A stretch of 64,000 nucleotides of DNA from Ricordea florida (taxonomy: Eukaryota; Cnidaria; Anthozoa; Corallimorpharia; Ricordeidae), in the NCBI GenBank assembly GCA_949710005.1, contig OX453273.1, positions 38,756,538 through 38,820,537 of the forward strand. The letters run 5' to 3'. Shown piece after piece: positions 32,657 through 43,552 of the stretch. A program made the translations under genes and the position numbers. Numbering within the stretch: the first letter of the stretch is position 1; every line of letters begins with the position of its first letter. The notes under the pieces are model-generated. The model saw only the letters and a list, made by a program, of their open reading frames with translations, ran no database searches and had not been told where the DNA came from.

Positions 32657-33646
32657 GAGAAAGGACGACAACACAAGTTCAAATATGCATTTATTGCAGT
32701 TATTACTCTGTCAATTCTGCTATTCGGACTGTGAAGCATCGTGTTGAAGCGCTAATCTACAAGGCATTTTTGTGTCAGTCTATTTTTTAAAAATGAGGAA
32801 ACATGTTTTTCATATTGCCCAATGGGTGATGCATTTTAACCCATATCAAAGCTCTAATGTTGAAAATTTGCAGCGTTCCGAAAATGAAATGACAAATGCG
32901 CGATAAATTGCGGCCCAGGGGGTCAGAGGTGTTTTGCTTGGAATTGACGGAACCATTTTCATTGTTGGATAGCTCACGTACAGTTTCTTGAATCTCGTGT
33001 ATTTTGACTTTATTCACAGCAAGCACGTATTGTCTTGTTTACAGCTACGGCACGTTTGCGTCGTGCGTTCTCCTCCTCTATGGAACTTGAAAAAATCGGT
33101 TATTTCATGTAGTTGTTTTTCACTTCAGTTATGACCCGAGTAATTAACGTACTATGAAATAGCAAATCTGTGGAAAGCTTTGTTAATTGTTTTTAAAAAA
33201 GTATGTTCTTCCAGTATCTTATCTTTTCATTTTCCAGTCGTTAAAGTTTATATCTATTCGCTTTTTTTGTTGAAGGATTTTATAAGCACATACGGGTTAC
33301 ATAAAAAATTCAAGCTCGTCCAGTGTTAAAGCGTCACTAGACAAACTCAAAGTTCTGCTTTAAAATTGTTTGATTCGTTAGGTGCGAAGTTACCGTTGTT
33401 GAAATACAATCGGTAACAAGAAATCATGGCGAGCCCGACAGTCGGCCGAGCGATATAAGTGACTTTCTCTGAGTGACTTGTTGAGTACCGTACCGATTCA
33501 TCACAGAAATTTCGGGTGTTACTAAAACAAGTAACATACTTTATACTCTAGCTAGAGACCACATAGTTTGTATCCATCACAATGCAAGTAGAAAACAAGC
33601 AGTTACTACGTTTAACAGCGCTTTTTATTTCAGCTCAGATGAATAA

Positions 33647-33865
33647 CATAACAGCTTTAACCGCTCATCCCTTGGTATTGAGACGATTTTCTACCAGTCC
33701 CAGTCACTAAAGGAATTCTGGTTCATCCCAAACGTGTACGAAGCAGTCGGCAACTGGGAACCTGGATCCTTCATTGGCTCAGCCAATGTGAATGCAGCGG
33801 GCATAATACGCATTTCAGCTGCACAGGTCAAAGGAACTGAAAACAGAAGTAAAGATCAAATTTAA
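33647..33865 (+). other. Unrecognised open frame, possible exon relic
   Basis: A frame of about 72 codons encodes LKEFWFIPNVYEAVGNWEPG and GSANVNAAGIIRISAAQ. A good acceptor-like stretch (TTTTTATTTCAG) precedes it but does not join the frame. I recognise no family. The surrounding 32.7-36.2 kb has no convincing gene. Confidence 0.25.
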
Positions 33866-34076
33866 GATCTTGCCTCCTCGTTCAAATCGTGGAGAAATAT
33901 GTTAATTTCTGAGCATTGTATATTTTTTCCTGTTTTCTTTAACCAATCCAAGCAAGCCACTAAGTGATGGTTTTCGGGTAATTTTTACGAAAATCAATTG
34001 CTTTCTTCGCTTCTCGTATTGATTGACATCTAATTCCATTTGAGCTGCATGATTTTCATTCAAAGTCGTTTTGTCT

Positions 34077-34445
34077 AGATTTCCATATCACCAAATACTT
34101 CATTACGCTTGCTGCAACCGGTACTGTTTTGTTCTTCTAAAACAACGATTTTTTCTGCTGCTGCATACGAAATAATGCAGGAGCCAATAGGTCAAAGGAA
34201 ACACGAGTGATTGAGTGAGTGAAGGAGCCAATCAGCGCGTACCTATTATTTAGCCAATTACAATGCACAATACAATTAAAAGTAATGAAATCGAGGAAAG
34301 GTGATACGTATGGCAAAAAGGTCCGAATAAACTTAATAAACGCTGTAGCCACATGCATGCAATGCTAGCCTATTTTTTGTAAGTATTATCCAAGACGATA
34401 CAGTTGCAACATGCATAATGAAGTATGGCGATGTACAGAAATCGA
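34077..34445. mobile_element. Palindromic MITE, TATCACC subfamily, with insert
   Basis: The left half (TCTAGATTTCCATATCACC, 34077-34140) and right half (ACATGCATAATGAAGTATGG, 34375-34445) are separated by about 235 bp of unrelated sequence. The insert has no visible ends that I can define. Confidence 0.55.
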
Positions 34446-36789
34446 GGCTCCCTCTTTGTCAAGAAACATGTTTCACTGCATTGCCCCATTATCTGTACCC
34501 GAGTCTGGCGTTTCTTTTTGCCTAAAAATAAAATCGCTTTTTTTGTGTGATTCATCTGTGCTCCTCCTCGGTGCACACTATCACAGAAACAAACAGATGT
34601 TTCATTTGCAGATGATGGCAGAAATCTTCTCCCACTCTGATGTTAGCTGGCCTAAAACTTGTTTTACAAAGAACCGCTTAAGCGAGGTTTAGACCAAACT
34701 CAATAAAACTGTTGTCTAACTGAATTCAATTTGTGCTTCTCCAACTTAAGATTTTTACAGATCTCGTTTATAAGAACTCCAGAATTGATAGCCATTACCT
34801 GTACACTAGCAGTTAATTAGTTTCAACACAATAACTGCAACTGAATTAGTCAGTTTCGATCCTTTCCATGCAGTTTCTATTAAACCGCAGATTTACTTGA
34901 GGTTTGTGAAAATAATCAGACCAAACCTTTCGCAATTAGCATACTTCGTCAAGTTATGCTTGCTGTAGCGTTACTGTTTCGTCCTCGTAAAAAATAACCA
35001 AAAAAATTACGTGCGTTACTCTAAAGGATTCAGATACACAAGCCTCTTTAATTAACGAAGTCTCCAATTTGACCTTTTTACAGATGCTTGCGTTGCATAT
35101 TTCTTACCTTTCACATTCTGCTTGCGCTCGGCAGTGTTCTCTGGGCGGCTATTCAAAACCTTTACCTACGAAAACAACGTAATTAACTTCAAAAGCTTGT
35201 CGTTGAAAAGGCATTAAAAGAAGACCGAAAGCAGAAGAAAGTTAACCGAGCGAGGTAACCGCCTTTCTTTGCTTACCTCACTTTTTCCAGACATTTTCGT
35301 TGTCTCAGCAGACCAGTAAGAGTTCTGTGATGTTTGCTTGATCGATTGTTGATTCCACGACCTCAAACCAGCTTAAGTTTGCACATCGCTGCGATCTGAT
35401 TGGTTAGCAAGACTAGTGGCTTATCCCTCATTGGTCGAGCAAATGCGCTCGATTTCACGTGGTTGTCAGGTGACCTTTGATGTAGACAAACTATGACATG
35501 GCCGTTCCATCCGTCTCAGCAAGCGTTGCAAGCATTTTCCAAGAAAACACTCACAATAATAACGATATGACGTCGCTTGTGATTCTCTCGTGACTACAGC
35601 TAGATTTGACATGTTTTCAAACAATTCAGCATGAGGAACGGAAGAAGTTCCGTCGTAAAAATCATCGGATGTAAAATTTGGGCACTGAGTAGGTTTTCTT
35701 ATTCCATTTTGGCAGTGGGTGCTAATTACTGGGATTTGTTCGTTAGTTGTCGTTAATTGTGGAGAACAACTTAAATTTGCACTTTAAAAAGCTGAAAGAT
35801 TGGTGGATCGTGCCTAGCTGATTGCATATACCAGCGGAGTGAGTATAAGTAAAAAGATAAAATACTATCTTAAATTGCACTGATACTGATGATGCGACAA
35901 TGATGTCATAATTTCAATATCAGTCAAACACTGCTGAATTGTTATGATAGAATTTTATTTTTCAAAGTAATTAGGAAGTCGTTGTCATGACTAAAATAAA
36001 ACTTATAAAACACTCTTTGGCTGAGTCGCATATTTATTTCATCATTACAATAAACTAATTAGCTCGAAAGTCTCATTAGTTAACTTACTCTTACACCTGT
36101 CAATCAAAACCGTTTCTTTTAATAGCATGTAAAAGATAAATTCTGCATGGCATAAATCTTTTTGTATCTTTTCCAAGATCCGCAACAACTGTCTCATTTG
36201 GTTGGCAGATTATTAAAAAAGAAACGAATTATTTAATCTGCGCTCACATTATAAGATGTTGAAGACCATGTGTGTGCTGAGTTGTTTTCCGTGAAAAGTG
36301 AATGCAGCTTTTTCCCTGTAAAACAGCATAGGTATAAAGTAAAGATTAGTTAAGACAGTGAACAATTTGTATTTTAATTGCCTTAAGACTACCTTCATAT
36401 TTGGCTTTATTTTGTTTTTGATCATGAGCTGATATTGTATGACGCAAACAGGCAGAGGAGACAAGAAAGTAAAATACTCAGTTGGTTACAAGGAGGTAAG
36501 TTTGCGATTGTCTTACATGAATTACATATATGTTTTTGTTGTTGTTGTTGTTGTTGTTGCGGTCTTTAGAGGGGAAGCTATCTGTCTCGCAGCCAACTAT
36601 CTCGCTTATCGTGACGAAACCTCAGTCAACATCATCATCAACAATTCTTTTCAGAACTTCTTACACCCGGACGATCGCAAACTCCACAAAAATTTTTTCA
36701 TTCATCTTAAACTCGTAAAAAATCCATTGTTTATTAACCCAGGGTCACAAAATTAAAGCAAGGCAGTTCAGTTACAACTCCAGCTCATG
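34446..36789. other. Gene-poor stretch left of the 6-kb transposon
   Basis: No exon I can support. There is a partial MITE near 34935-34995, a GTT microsatellite at about 36535-36560, and scattered GC-richer patches near 35400-35480. Open frames here are short and unlike any family. Confidence 0.4.
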
Positions 36790-36817
36790 GCCAGAAATTT
36801 CGGACATTTGAGCCCGC
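36790..36817 (+). repeat. Left terminal inverted repeat (28 bp)
   Basis: It is identical to the reverse complement of 42836-42863. Key bases are GCCAGAAATTTCGG at the outer end and GAGCCCGC at the inner end. Confidence 0.8.
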
Positions 36818-36855
36818 GCATTAAGCAGCGGGTGACTCTATGCTAATGAAGCAAC

Positions 36856-37760
36856 ATGGCGTCTTCAAGAAAACTCCTTACGGTTGATTATAAACAACTA
36901 CATTCCTTTTCCTCTGTGGTTTTATATGACACAACAACTCGCTCGAAAGATAGAGGAAGATTTTATGATGTGGAGAGAATTATCACCCGGCGAAAATGTG
37001 GTTCGGTAAGTCTTGTAATGTTTCTTATTCGTCATGTATTATCTCTCGAGGCGACGGCTTGTACTTTCCGTAAGCTGAAGTTTTCTGAGTATTGAATTAT
37101 GTGTATTGCGATTCTAGGGTTATGAATACTTGTTGAAGTGGAGAGGATGGTCACTAGAAGCTTGCAGCTGGGAGCCAGCTGAAAATCTTACTCCGGATTT
37201 ACTAAGGTGGATTGAGAGATTAGCGATCTGCATTGTTATTTGTCCCGCCTTTTACAAACTATTTGCTTGAAAATGAAATTTTAAGAAAATGGAGTATCAC
37301 GGATTTAAGCAACTTTTACTGACTTTTCAGGTCTTTCTTGAGGCCAATTCAAATCAGTGATGAAAGGCTTATTGAAGGAAGTCGGCGATTTGCTGCTGGG
37401 GTGTTAACTGGGCTGAAAAGTTCCTCTCTTTCACCATTTTACATTGACATGAATCTCGATATTTGGCGCTTTATTTCTTATAACAAATGTACTCCTTCAG
37501 AACATCGAGGTCATTTTTTATGTTACAAAGATGACTTTACAAAGTTTAAGTACCTTTCTCAACACTGGTGGTACTTTTTGAACGAACATGGAGAGGGATT
37601 TGCTGTTGACTTCCCTATTAAAATAAAGCCAGTGTTGTCATGGTCCCCAGCTCATTATTTTAACAAAGATGGGCTACTTTGCAAGGCCCCTAGGTTCCCC
37701 CTAGAGAAGTTGTGCATTGAAATTGCAAAGAAGCCATGTAACTTAGAAAATGTGTTGTAG
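36856..37760 (+). CDS. Chromodomain protein carried by the transposon
   Basis: Three exons: 36856-37005, 37118-37206 and 37331-37760, GT-AG and in phase, 222 residues. A chromodomain spans about residues 36-80: RFYDVERIITRRKCGS, then GYEYLLKWRGWSLEACSWEP and AENLTP. The aromatic residues expected to form the methyl-lysine cage (Tyr in FYDVE, two Trp in KWRGW) are present. The C-terminal 140 residues (for example DIWRFISYNK, LSQHWWYFLNEHGEGFAVDF) resemble nothing I know. The gene starts just inside the left inverted repeat and points towards the transposase gene, so it probably belongs to the element. A role in steering insertion to methylated histones is a guess based on chromoviruses. Alternative: a host gene captured between two repeat copies. 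Confidence 0.8.
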
Positions 37761-37892
37761 AAGATTTGCTTTCTACAATATTATTTGGTAACTAAAACTT
37801 TTGAAGGAGTGATTGCAGAATATCTTGCAACCCCTGACAAACCAGTTTGCATGTGGTACAACTCTTTGTAGAATGAGGTATAAAACAATATA

Positions 37893-37972
37893 CACTTAAT
37901 GTATGGTCCTAAGGGAAACAGTTAGTTTTGTTTTCCCTCTAACTAGTTCCCCAAGGGACCATACATTAAGTG
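37893..37972. repeat. Hairpin repeat between the convergent genes
   Basis: The arms CACTTAATGTATGGTCC and GGGACCATACATTAAGTG enclose about 45 bp. It looks like a small MITE and lies in the probable overlapping 3' regions of the two transposon genes. Confidence 0.65.
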
Positions 37973-38221
37973 CTTTGTTATATATTTAGATTTTCTCTTC
38001 AACAATCACGGCAAAACAAACAACTGAGAGGTCAACAACTGCTGAATTGTATCCTGGTCAGGATACATTTGTATTTGATCAGGGGCACATTGCCAAGAAT
38101 CAACTAATCACAGTGAAAAGAAATTATTACAAAGTGTCTGCTTGAAACTATCAATTTCTTTAATGTCAAATCCGTAACTCCCTCACATCAGTGATTTCCT
38201 TTGTGTTCTATTTGTGACTTA

Positions 38222-41200
38222 TTAATCAGCTTGAGAGGCTAACTCTAAAGCATTTTCAAGTAGTTCTTGCAATCTTTTTACATTTCTAAGCCGCGTTCTA
38301 ATTCCCATCTCTGCAAGTTGAGCTTTAATATTTTCTGGAGTCATGTTAGCTACATCATACTCATTAGTACTATCACGATTGGCTGAACTGGATAAATCTT
38401 TAATGGCTGCTCTTTGACAGGCACGTTTTTCTTTTATGGTGGTTTCCCAGTACTCTGCATTCCTTTTCTTGTAGTTTCTTGGGGTTCGCTCACATTCGCT
38501 CAGTAGCTCAAGTCTTTTACTAACCAAAAGAACATCTTTTGCAGCATCCCACTTGTTAGACTTTTGAAGATGTATTCTTCTGCAATCATCATTATTTTTT
38601 TCCACCCCTGTTTAGAGAATTGATCTTTTATAAGTTTTTTAAACATATTAGTTTTAACATAAAATACATTTAAAACTATTATATAATAAACCATTGACAT
38701 TAATACTGTTATTGTTACAAGAGATGGTCTGAGTAGGCAGTAGAACATGGTGTTATTTTTAGAATGTTCTTTTATTGAACTCCAGTTAAATCAGAGCTTC
38801 TTAGCGACTAATGAAAAAAAAAACTCACTCTTTTCGTTGGAAAAGGACAATAAGATATCAAAAGTTTATTGAAAAACAGTTCAAAATTGCACAGTTTTGT
38901 ACATCATTAGGTAGTCTACATTAACTTGCCTTACCCTGCCCTGTAAATTTCTTGATCCCTTGAAGTTTTGCTAGAAATCTTGGCACATGAAACACCATTG
39001 CATGCATGTATGGAGTGACATTTGCCTTGGCATAACCAATGCTTATTCCTGCAAGAGATGTAAAAAGGGATACCCATGCCTTTGCCTGACAAGGATATAG
39101 GGAGGGAAATTAATCATGTCAGTAGCTTGTTATGAGTATACATTACAGCTTTTGTAATTAATGATTGTTTCCATAATAATTCCCCTTACCCATTTAAGTT
39201 TTTAGAATGTGCCAAGGTATAGTTACACTTGGGCAGTTTATTTACCTTTTGAAAGTAGTCTTCAGCATAATCATCAGTGGGATTTTGTTCATCAAACATC
39301 TTGTAGAGCTCATCAAAGTCCTGTTCAGAGTAACATTACATTGCAATAAACATTTTGTTCTTAAAAGAAAAACTTGTACACATACATCTGTATAATAGTG
39401 CAAAATGCTGTTACCTTCCAGATTTTTATCACAACATCTCTGGTTTCTGGTTTTAATACACCGTGTAACTTTGGTGGCAATTCTCTCAGAAGTATCTTCT
39501 TGTCAGAACCCATCAAACTTGTGAAATCAAAACAACCACTGCCCTTTCCATCTGCATTTTTCTTTTCCCATATATTAAATGACACACCACAGTTGTTAAA
39601 AGCAGCTTTGAGAGAGTCAGTATGTTGGCTTGTTTTCTGGCTAGGGGGCTTGTTAAAATTTTCCTTCTTATCCCAGGCCATGGCTTCTTCTACTAAGTTG
39701 TTAGTCAAAACATCTGTGTAAAATAACATTTTTTATACAACCTGTTAGTTATCTCTCTAACCTTTTAAGAGTATTTATTCCTTAATTTAGAAGACAAATG
39801 TTTTCTCTTTTAGGTCCCCAAGGAAAATACCAAGACAGTTCATTATTTAATTGCATCTTACACATACCAGTCACTCTCAGCATCAAATGTAGCTCATCAA
39901 GGACAACATTTTCTAAGGGAATTTCAAGCAAGGGCTTATGGACACAGGAGAACTTATGATCCTTCGCATGGTCCTTCATGGTTTGAAGAGTTCTTACAAG
40001 GGGTTCTTCCCAGTAATAATCTGTGGCTTTGGACATGTCATGCCTATAATGTTAAAAATAAATACTGGGATCAGATAACACAGTGAGGTTATTTTTTAAC
40101 TGAGCAATTCATGCAGGCATACTGTTAGAAGGTGTAAATTTTTACCTGTCTCTTGTGAATTGTACACCAAAGGCATGAATAATCAGAGGTGGCACTTTTC
40201 ATACCGAGTATGAGAAGAAGGAACTGCAAAACAAACAATGATTTTAATGACATTACAAACTCAACACTGCTGTATTTTGTTTTGTTATTATAGCTGCTGG
40301 GATTTTGAAATGGTCAATAGTTTTGTAGTTGTACAAACATTTAATGCAGTAAATAATTTACCTTATAGTCCCCACCCAGAAACATTTCAACTGGTATCTC
40401 TCTCCCATCAACTGTGACCTTCCCTTCCTTCACAATCTTGTTGACAGCATTAAACAGGTCAGCACATGAGGTCTTCAGAAGATCATAACTTTCATGACCC
40501 TTAATTACAGCAACTGTATGATTTCCTTATAAAAAATAAAATAAATAAATAAATAAATGAAACAAAAGTAAATTCACTGGGTTTAATTGTTATTCCCTAC
40601 ACAATGTTTTACCTTTTGATGACATTACATCATCATTCTCCACAACTGAGTAGGACATAATCACAAAACTTGTCAGCCTAGACATTCTTGCACCATCTCC
40701 ACTGATCTTTACTTTAAGTTTGGCATCTGATTCATTTTGGATTTTCTGCAGATGTTTTAAGAACACAGGCAAACAACAGTTGTATGTTAACCATCATCAT
40801 TATCATAATCATCATCATCATTATCATTATTTTTGTTGTTGCTATGACCTTGATTGTACCAGTTAAGGGACTGGCGTGGTTTACAGATCACTAATAATAC
40901 TGACCAGTTTTCGTATTGTGTTTTGAAGTTCCCTCTCAAAGTCAAGTTGAGCTCCTTCTGCTGTTCCGGGGGTTCTTGCTATGTGGATCAGCTCATTCAG
41001 GTGGTTCTTACTTTGTCTCACTAGGTAAGATCGAGGTAGACCATCCCCACTAGATGCTAAAGTGAGCTCATGGTATGCTGCTTCTCCTATGCAGAATTTG
41101 TCTGTTAGGTAAACAATTTCTTTAATTTTATCTTGGTCTTCTTTGCATAATTCCTCGAACGACTTTGTTCCTTGTCCTTGACCTTGGTAAGTGATGCTGT

Positions 41201-42062
41201 GAGTCTTACCACTGTCGTCCTGGCATTCCATGAATGTTATCTTAAGACCAAAAGTCTCTGCGAACCATAAAGCTCTTTCCTGCTTAACCTTTTCTAAATC
41301 AGCGTACAGTTCCTCCACTCTCTCTTCTGCTTCACTTTGTAATTCACGGGCCTCATGTAAGTCTTTCCAAAGCTGATCTATTATCCCTTGAAGACCTTGA
41401 GTTTCAAATTGCAAATATTCATTTTTCTCTTGCAATATTTTGCTTTGTTCTATTTGGTCTTTTAATTCCTTCTCAGCCTCAACAATATTTCGCACTTCCC
41501 CCTTACGTATGGCTATCTTTCTGACCTTGTAAGTCTCATGTAAGTCTTTCCAAAGCTGATCTATTATCCCTTGAAGACCTTGAGTTTCAAATTGCAAATA
41601 TTCATTTTTCTCTTGCAATATTTTGCTTTGTTCTATTTGGTCTTTTAATTCCTTCTCAGCCTCAACAATATTTCGCACTTCCCCCTTACGTATGGCTATC
41701 TTTCTGACCTTGTTTCCAAATGTCACATAGTGTCTACCGTTCTTTGCGACAAACTGGCTCTTAACGGTAGACGCAAGCCTCCTGAAATGATTTTCGATTC
41801 TTTCGCAGTCTCTTCTCAGTAAAATCCCAAACTTTTCGCCGATCAGTGCATTAGCGATATCGATAAACTTCAAGTCTGGAAAAACGTTCTGCTCCTTAAA
41901 CTCGTACCAGCTTCTTAGACATTTATTGGTTACGTGGATTGTTAGAAGAATCTCATCACTGTTGATACCCTGTTTTGCTATATATTGTAGACTATGATTT
42001 GAATCAATTCCGACGCAGTTGAAATACCTCTCGCGATCGTAAGAGCTAAGTACACCAGACAT
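38222..42062 (-). CDS. Nine-exon DDE-transposase-like protein with RAG1-like zinc motif
   Basis: Exons from 5': 40905-42062, 40613-40745, 40362-40525, 40148-40225 (approximate), 39868-40043, 39415-39713, 39246-39320, 38935-39085, 38222-38607; about 873 codons. The first exon encodes a DNA-binding-like N-terminus and a coiled coil with a duplicated 61-residue unit. Catalytic-domain motifs in order: [12 protein letters not shown] (first Asp), [25 protein letters not shown] (C-x2-C), [14 protein letters not shown] (second Asp), [15 protein letters not shown] (H-x4-H-V-P), [14 protein letters not shown] (Glu). The same order of Asp, C-x2-C, Asp, H-x4-H-V-P and Glu occurs in RAG1/Transib, though related insertion-domain transposases share parts of it. 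The tail has a SAP-like helix pair ([15 protein letters not shown]). Exon 4 ends AAGAGACAG and joins exon 5 out of frame; loss of one GA unit would explain it, so this copy may be dead. Confidence 0.75.
41352..41713 (-). repeat. Exact tandem duplication of a 183-bp coding unit
   Basis: The segment encoding [20 protein letters not shown] to QLWKDLHE occurs twice with period 183 bp (61 codons). I see no base difference over about 179 bp. It keeps the frame and lengthens the coiled coil. Identity at every silent position means a very recent event or an assembly artefact. Confidence 0.9.
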
Positions 42063-42835
42063 TGCGAATTTGTGGCTACTAAAGAAACTGTTTTAAACGC
42101 CAGCAAAAATGTGCAAGAAACTGTAAACATGGAATTTAATTCTCGCGCGTAATTCCCGCGGAATGCTCCTGCGCGGAGGCGTGCGACTGCTTTAGAGAAC
42201 TATCGCAGGTTTAACTTTAAACTGCTGTCTTAGAAAACTGCAGGCTCGAAAAGTCTGGGTTTTGCTGAAAATGTTGATACCAAATATGCAGGGTGTTCGT
42301 GCGAGAACACGGCGCAAAGAGGGAGAACTCGTTGCTTTCTTTATCATGGAGCGGAACTGGAATTGCGTGACATGTCGACTTTTCTTCCCGGGACTTATTT
42401 CATTGTGTACGGTTTTTAACAGCCGAAAGGAAAGGTAAATTTACAAGCCGAAGGTCAGACTTCTTATTTTCCAAATAGGGTTTTATCTTTACTTTATGAT
42501 TCGATTTTGGCAAATTATGAAGCGTCATTTGCTTTTTTGCTATTTCCTGTCAAATATGTCATCTTCGGTTCTTTTGTCAGTGATTTGTAAGGCCTTGACT
42601 GGATCTGAAGTTGCAAATTGACATCGTTCCGAGGGAAAGGTATGGAATTGGTTTTCGTATAATTTTTTTTCACTTAAATGGAGCTGAAATGTCGTTGAAT
42701 AATGTTCGATTTTGGCAAACTGAAAAACCACAGTAATTGGTTTTGTATTTTCCGTAATTCCATCGCTTCTCATATAAACCTTTGTAATTTTCGTACGCCA
42801 TTTTTAAAACGATTGGGAAAAGCCACTGCTGTCAT

Positions 42836-42863
42836 GCGGGCTCAAATGTCCGAAATTTCTGGC
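42836..42863 (-). repeat. Right terminal inverted repeat (28 bp)
   Basis: It is the exact reverse complement of 36790-36817. The 770 bp between it and the transposase ATG contain no gene and presumably the promoter. Confidence 0.8.
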
Positions 42864-43108
42864 TAAGTAACTTGCGGCAAGTAAACTATGCTTGGTGATT
42901 ACCGTCATAATTAAATTTTTGATTTCGTAACGTGTTATTGCATTTTGTATTACAATGAGTTTTTTATCCGTTTGAATTTTATGTTGGTTTTATCAATTTT
43001 ATGACAGAATTCAGAAATTTTCGTCCAGTCAAATTTTCGGATAACCCCAAATTGTCAACCTAATTAGGGGTGCACGGGACTGTCTTATTGGAAGTCACCT
43101 TAGTAAAC

Positions 43109-43249
43109 GGTTCTGTCCTCGTATACCGGTATATACACGAGGGAATAACCATTATATTCTCTTTGTTTAGGAGACCGCATTGGTTAGCTGTAATGTATTG
43201 TTTGGGCTATTGTATCAGCTCTTGTGTGCCGGTAGACGAGGACAGAACC
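43109..43249. mobile_element. MITE with GGTTCTGTCCTCG ends, copy 2
   Basis: It has the same ends and interior (CTCTTTGTTTAGGAGAC) as 32521-32656. The flanks (TTAGTAAAC and AAGAAAACC) are only loosely similar, so the duplication has decayed. Confidence 0.8.
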
Positions 43250-43395
43250 AAGAAAACCAGTATTACAGCGGCTTAGGTTTTTATAAATACCTCTTACTAA
43301 CCAAGTTCGAGTTCCGTACTTTAAGTTACGGACCGAGAAAACGAGGTTTGTAAGATATTTATTACATCAGTCTCAAAACAGACTTTTGAATTTTG

Positions 43396-43424
43396 CGGGC
43401 CGTACAGTGAAGTACGGCCCGCTA
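43396..43424. repeat. Short perfect hairpin upstream of the FAD oxidase gene
   Basis: GCGGGCCGTAC and GTACGGCCCGC pair around a five-base loop. It could be a MITE remnant or a regulatory stem; nothing decides. Confidence 0.5.
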
Positions 43425-43552
43425 AATTGAGCAATCACAGCGCGCGTTCTAACTGAGAGATACAATAATGGTCTATAATAGCGCCATAAATCTTTGCTTG
43501 TTTGTCGGATTCCTTTCTTATGTTTATTTGTTTTTGTTTTTTTTTCCATAGG

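Larger units (their letters stand above)
36790..42863. mobile_element. Candidate two-gene DNA transposon with 28-bp terminal inverted repeats
   Basis: The 28 bp at 36790-36817 (starting GCCAGAAATTTCGGACATTT and ending GAGCCCGC) are repeated exactly, inverted, at 42836-42863. Between them lie two convergent multi-exon genes: a chromodomain protein on the plus strand, whose ATG is 39 bp inside the left repeat, and a DDE-transposase-like protein on the minus strand, whose ATG is 774 bp inside the right repeat. No target-site duplication is apparent (CTCATG outside the left end, TAAGTA outside the right), so the true ends may differ slightly or the flanks have decayed. I cannot assign it to a named superfamily. 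Confidence 0.7.

Noticed and set aside
39361-39729. Plus-strand 115-codon frame opposite exon 6 of the transposase
   Set aside because: It is a shadow of the minus-strand exon, which has correct splice sites and a sensible sequence.
36790-42863. ProtoRAG-type element
   Set aside because: The ends do not start with the CAC(A/T)(G/A)TG heptamer of Transib/RAG elements, no 5-bp duplication is seen and no RAG2-like kelch gene is present; only the motif order is RAG1-like.
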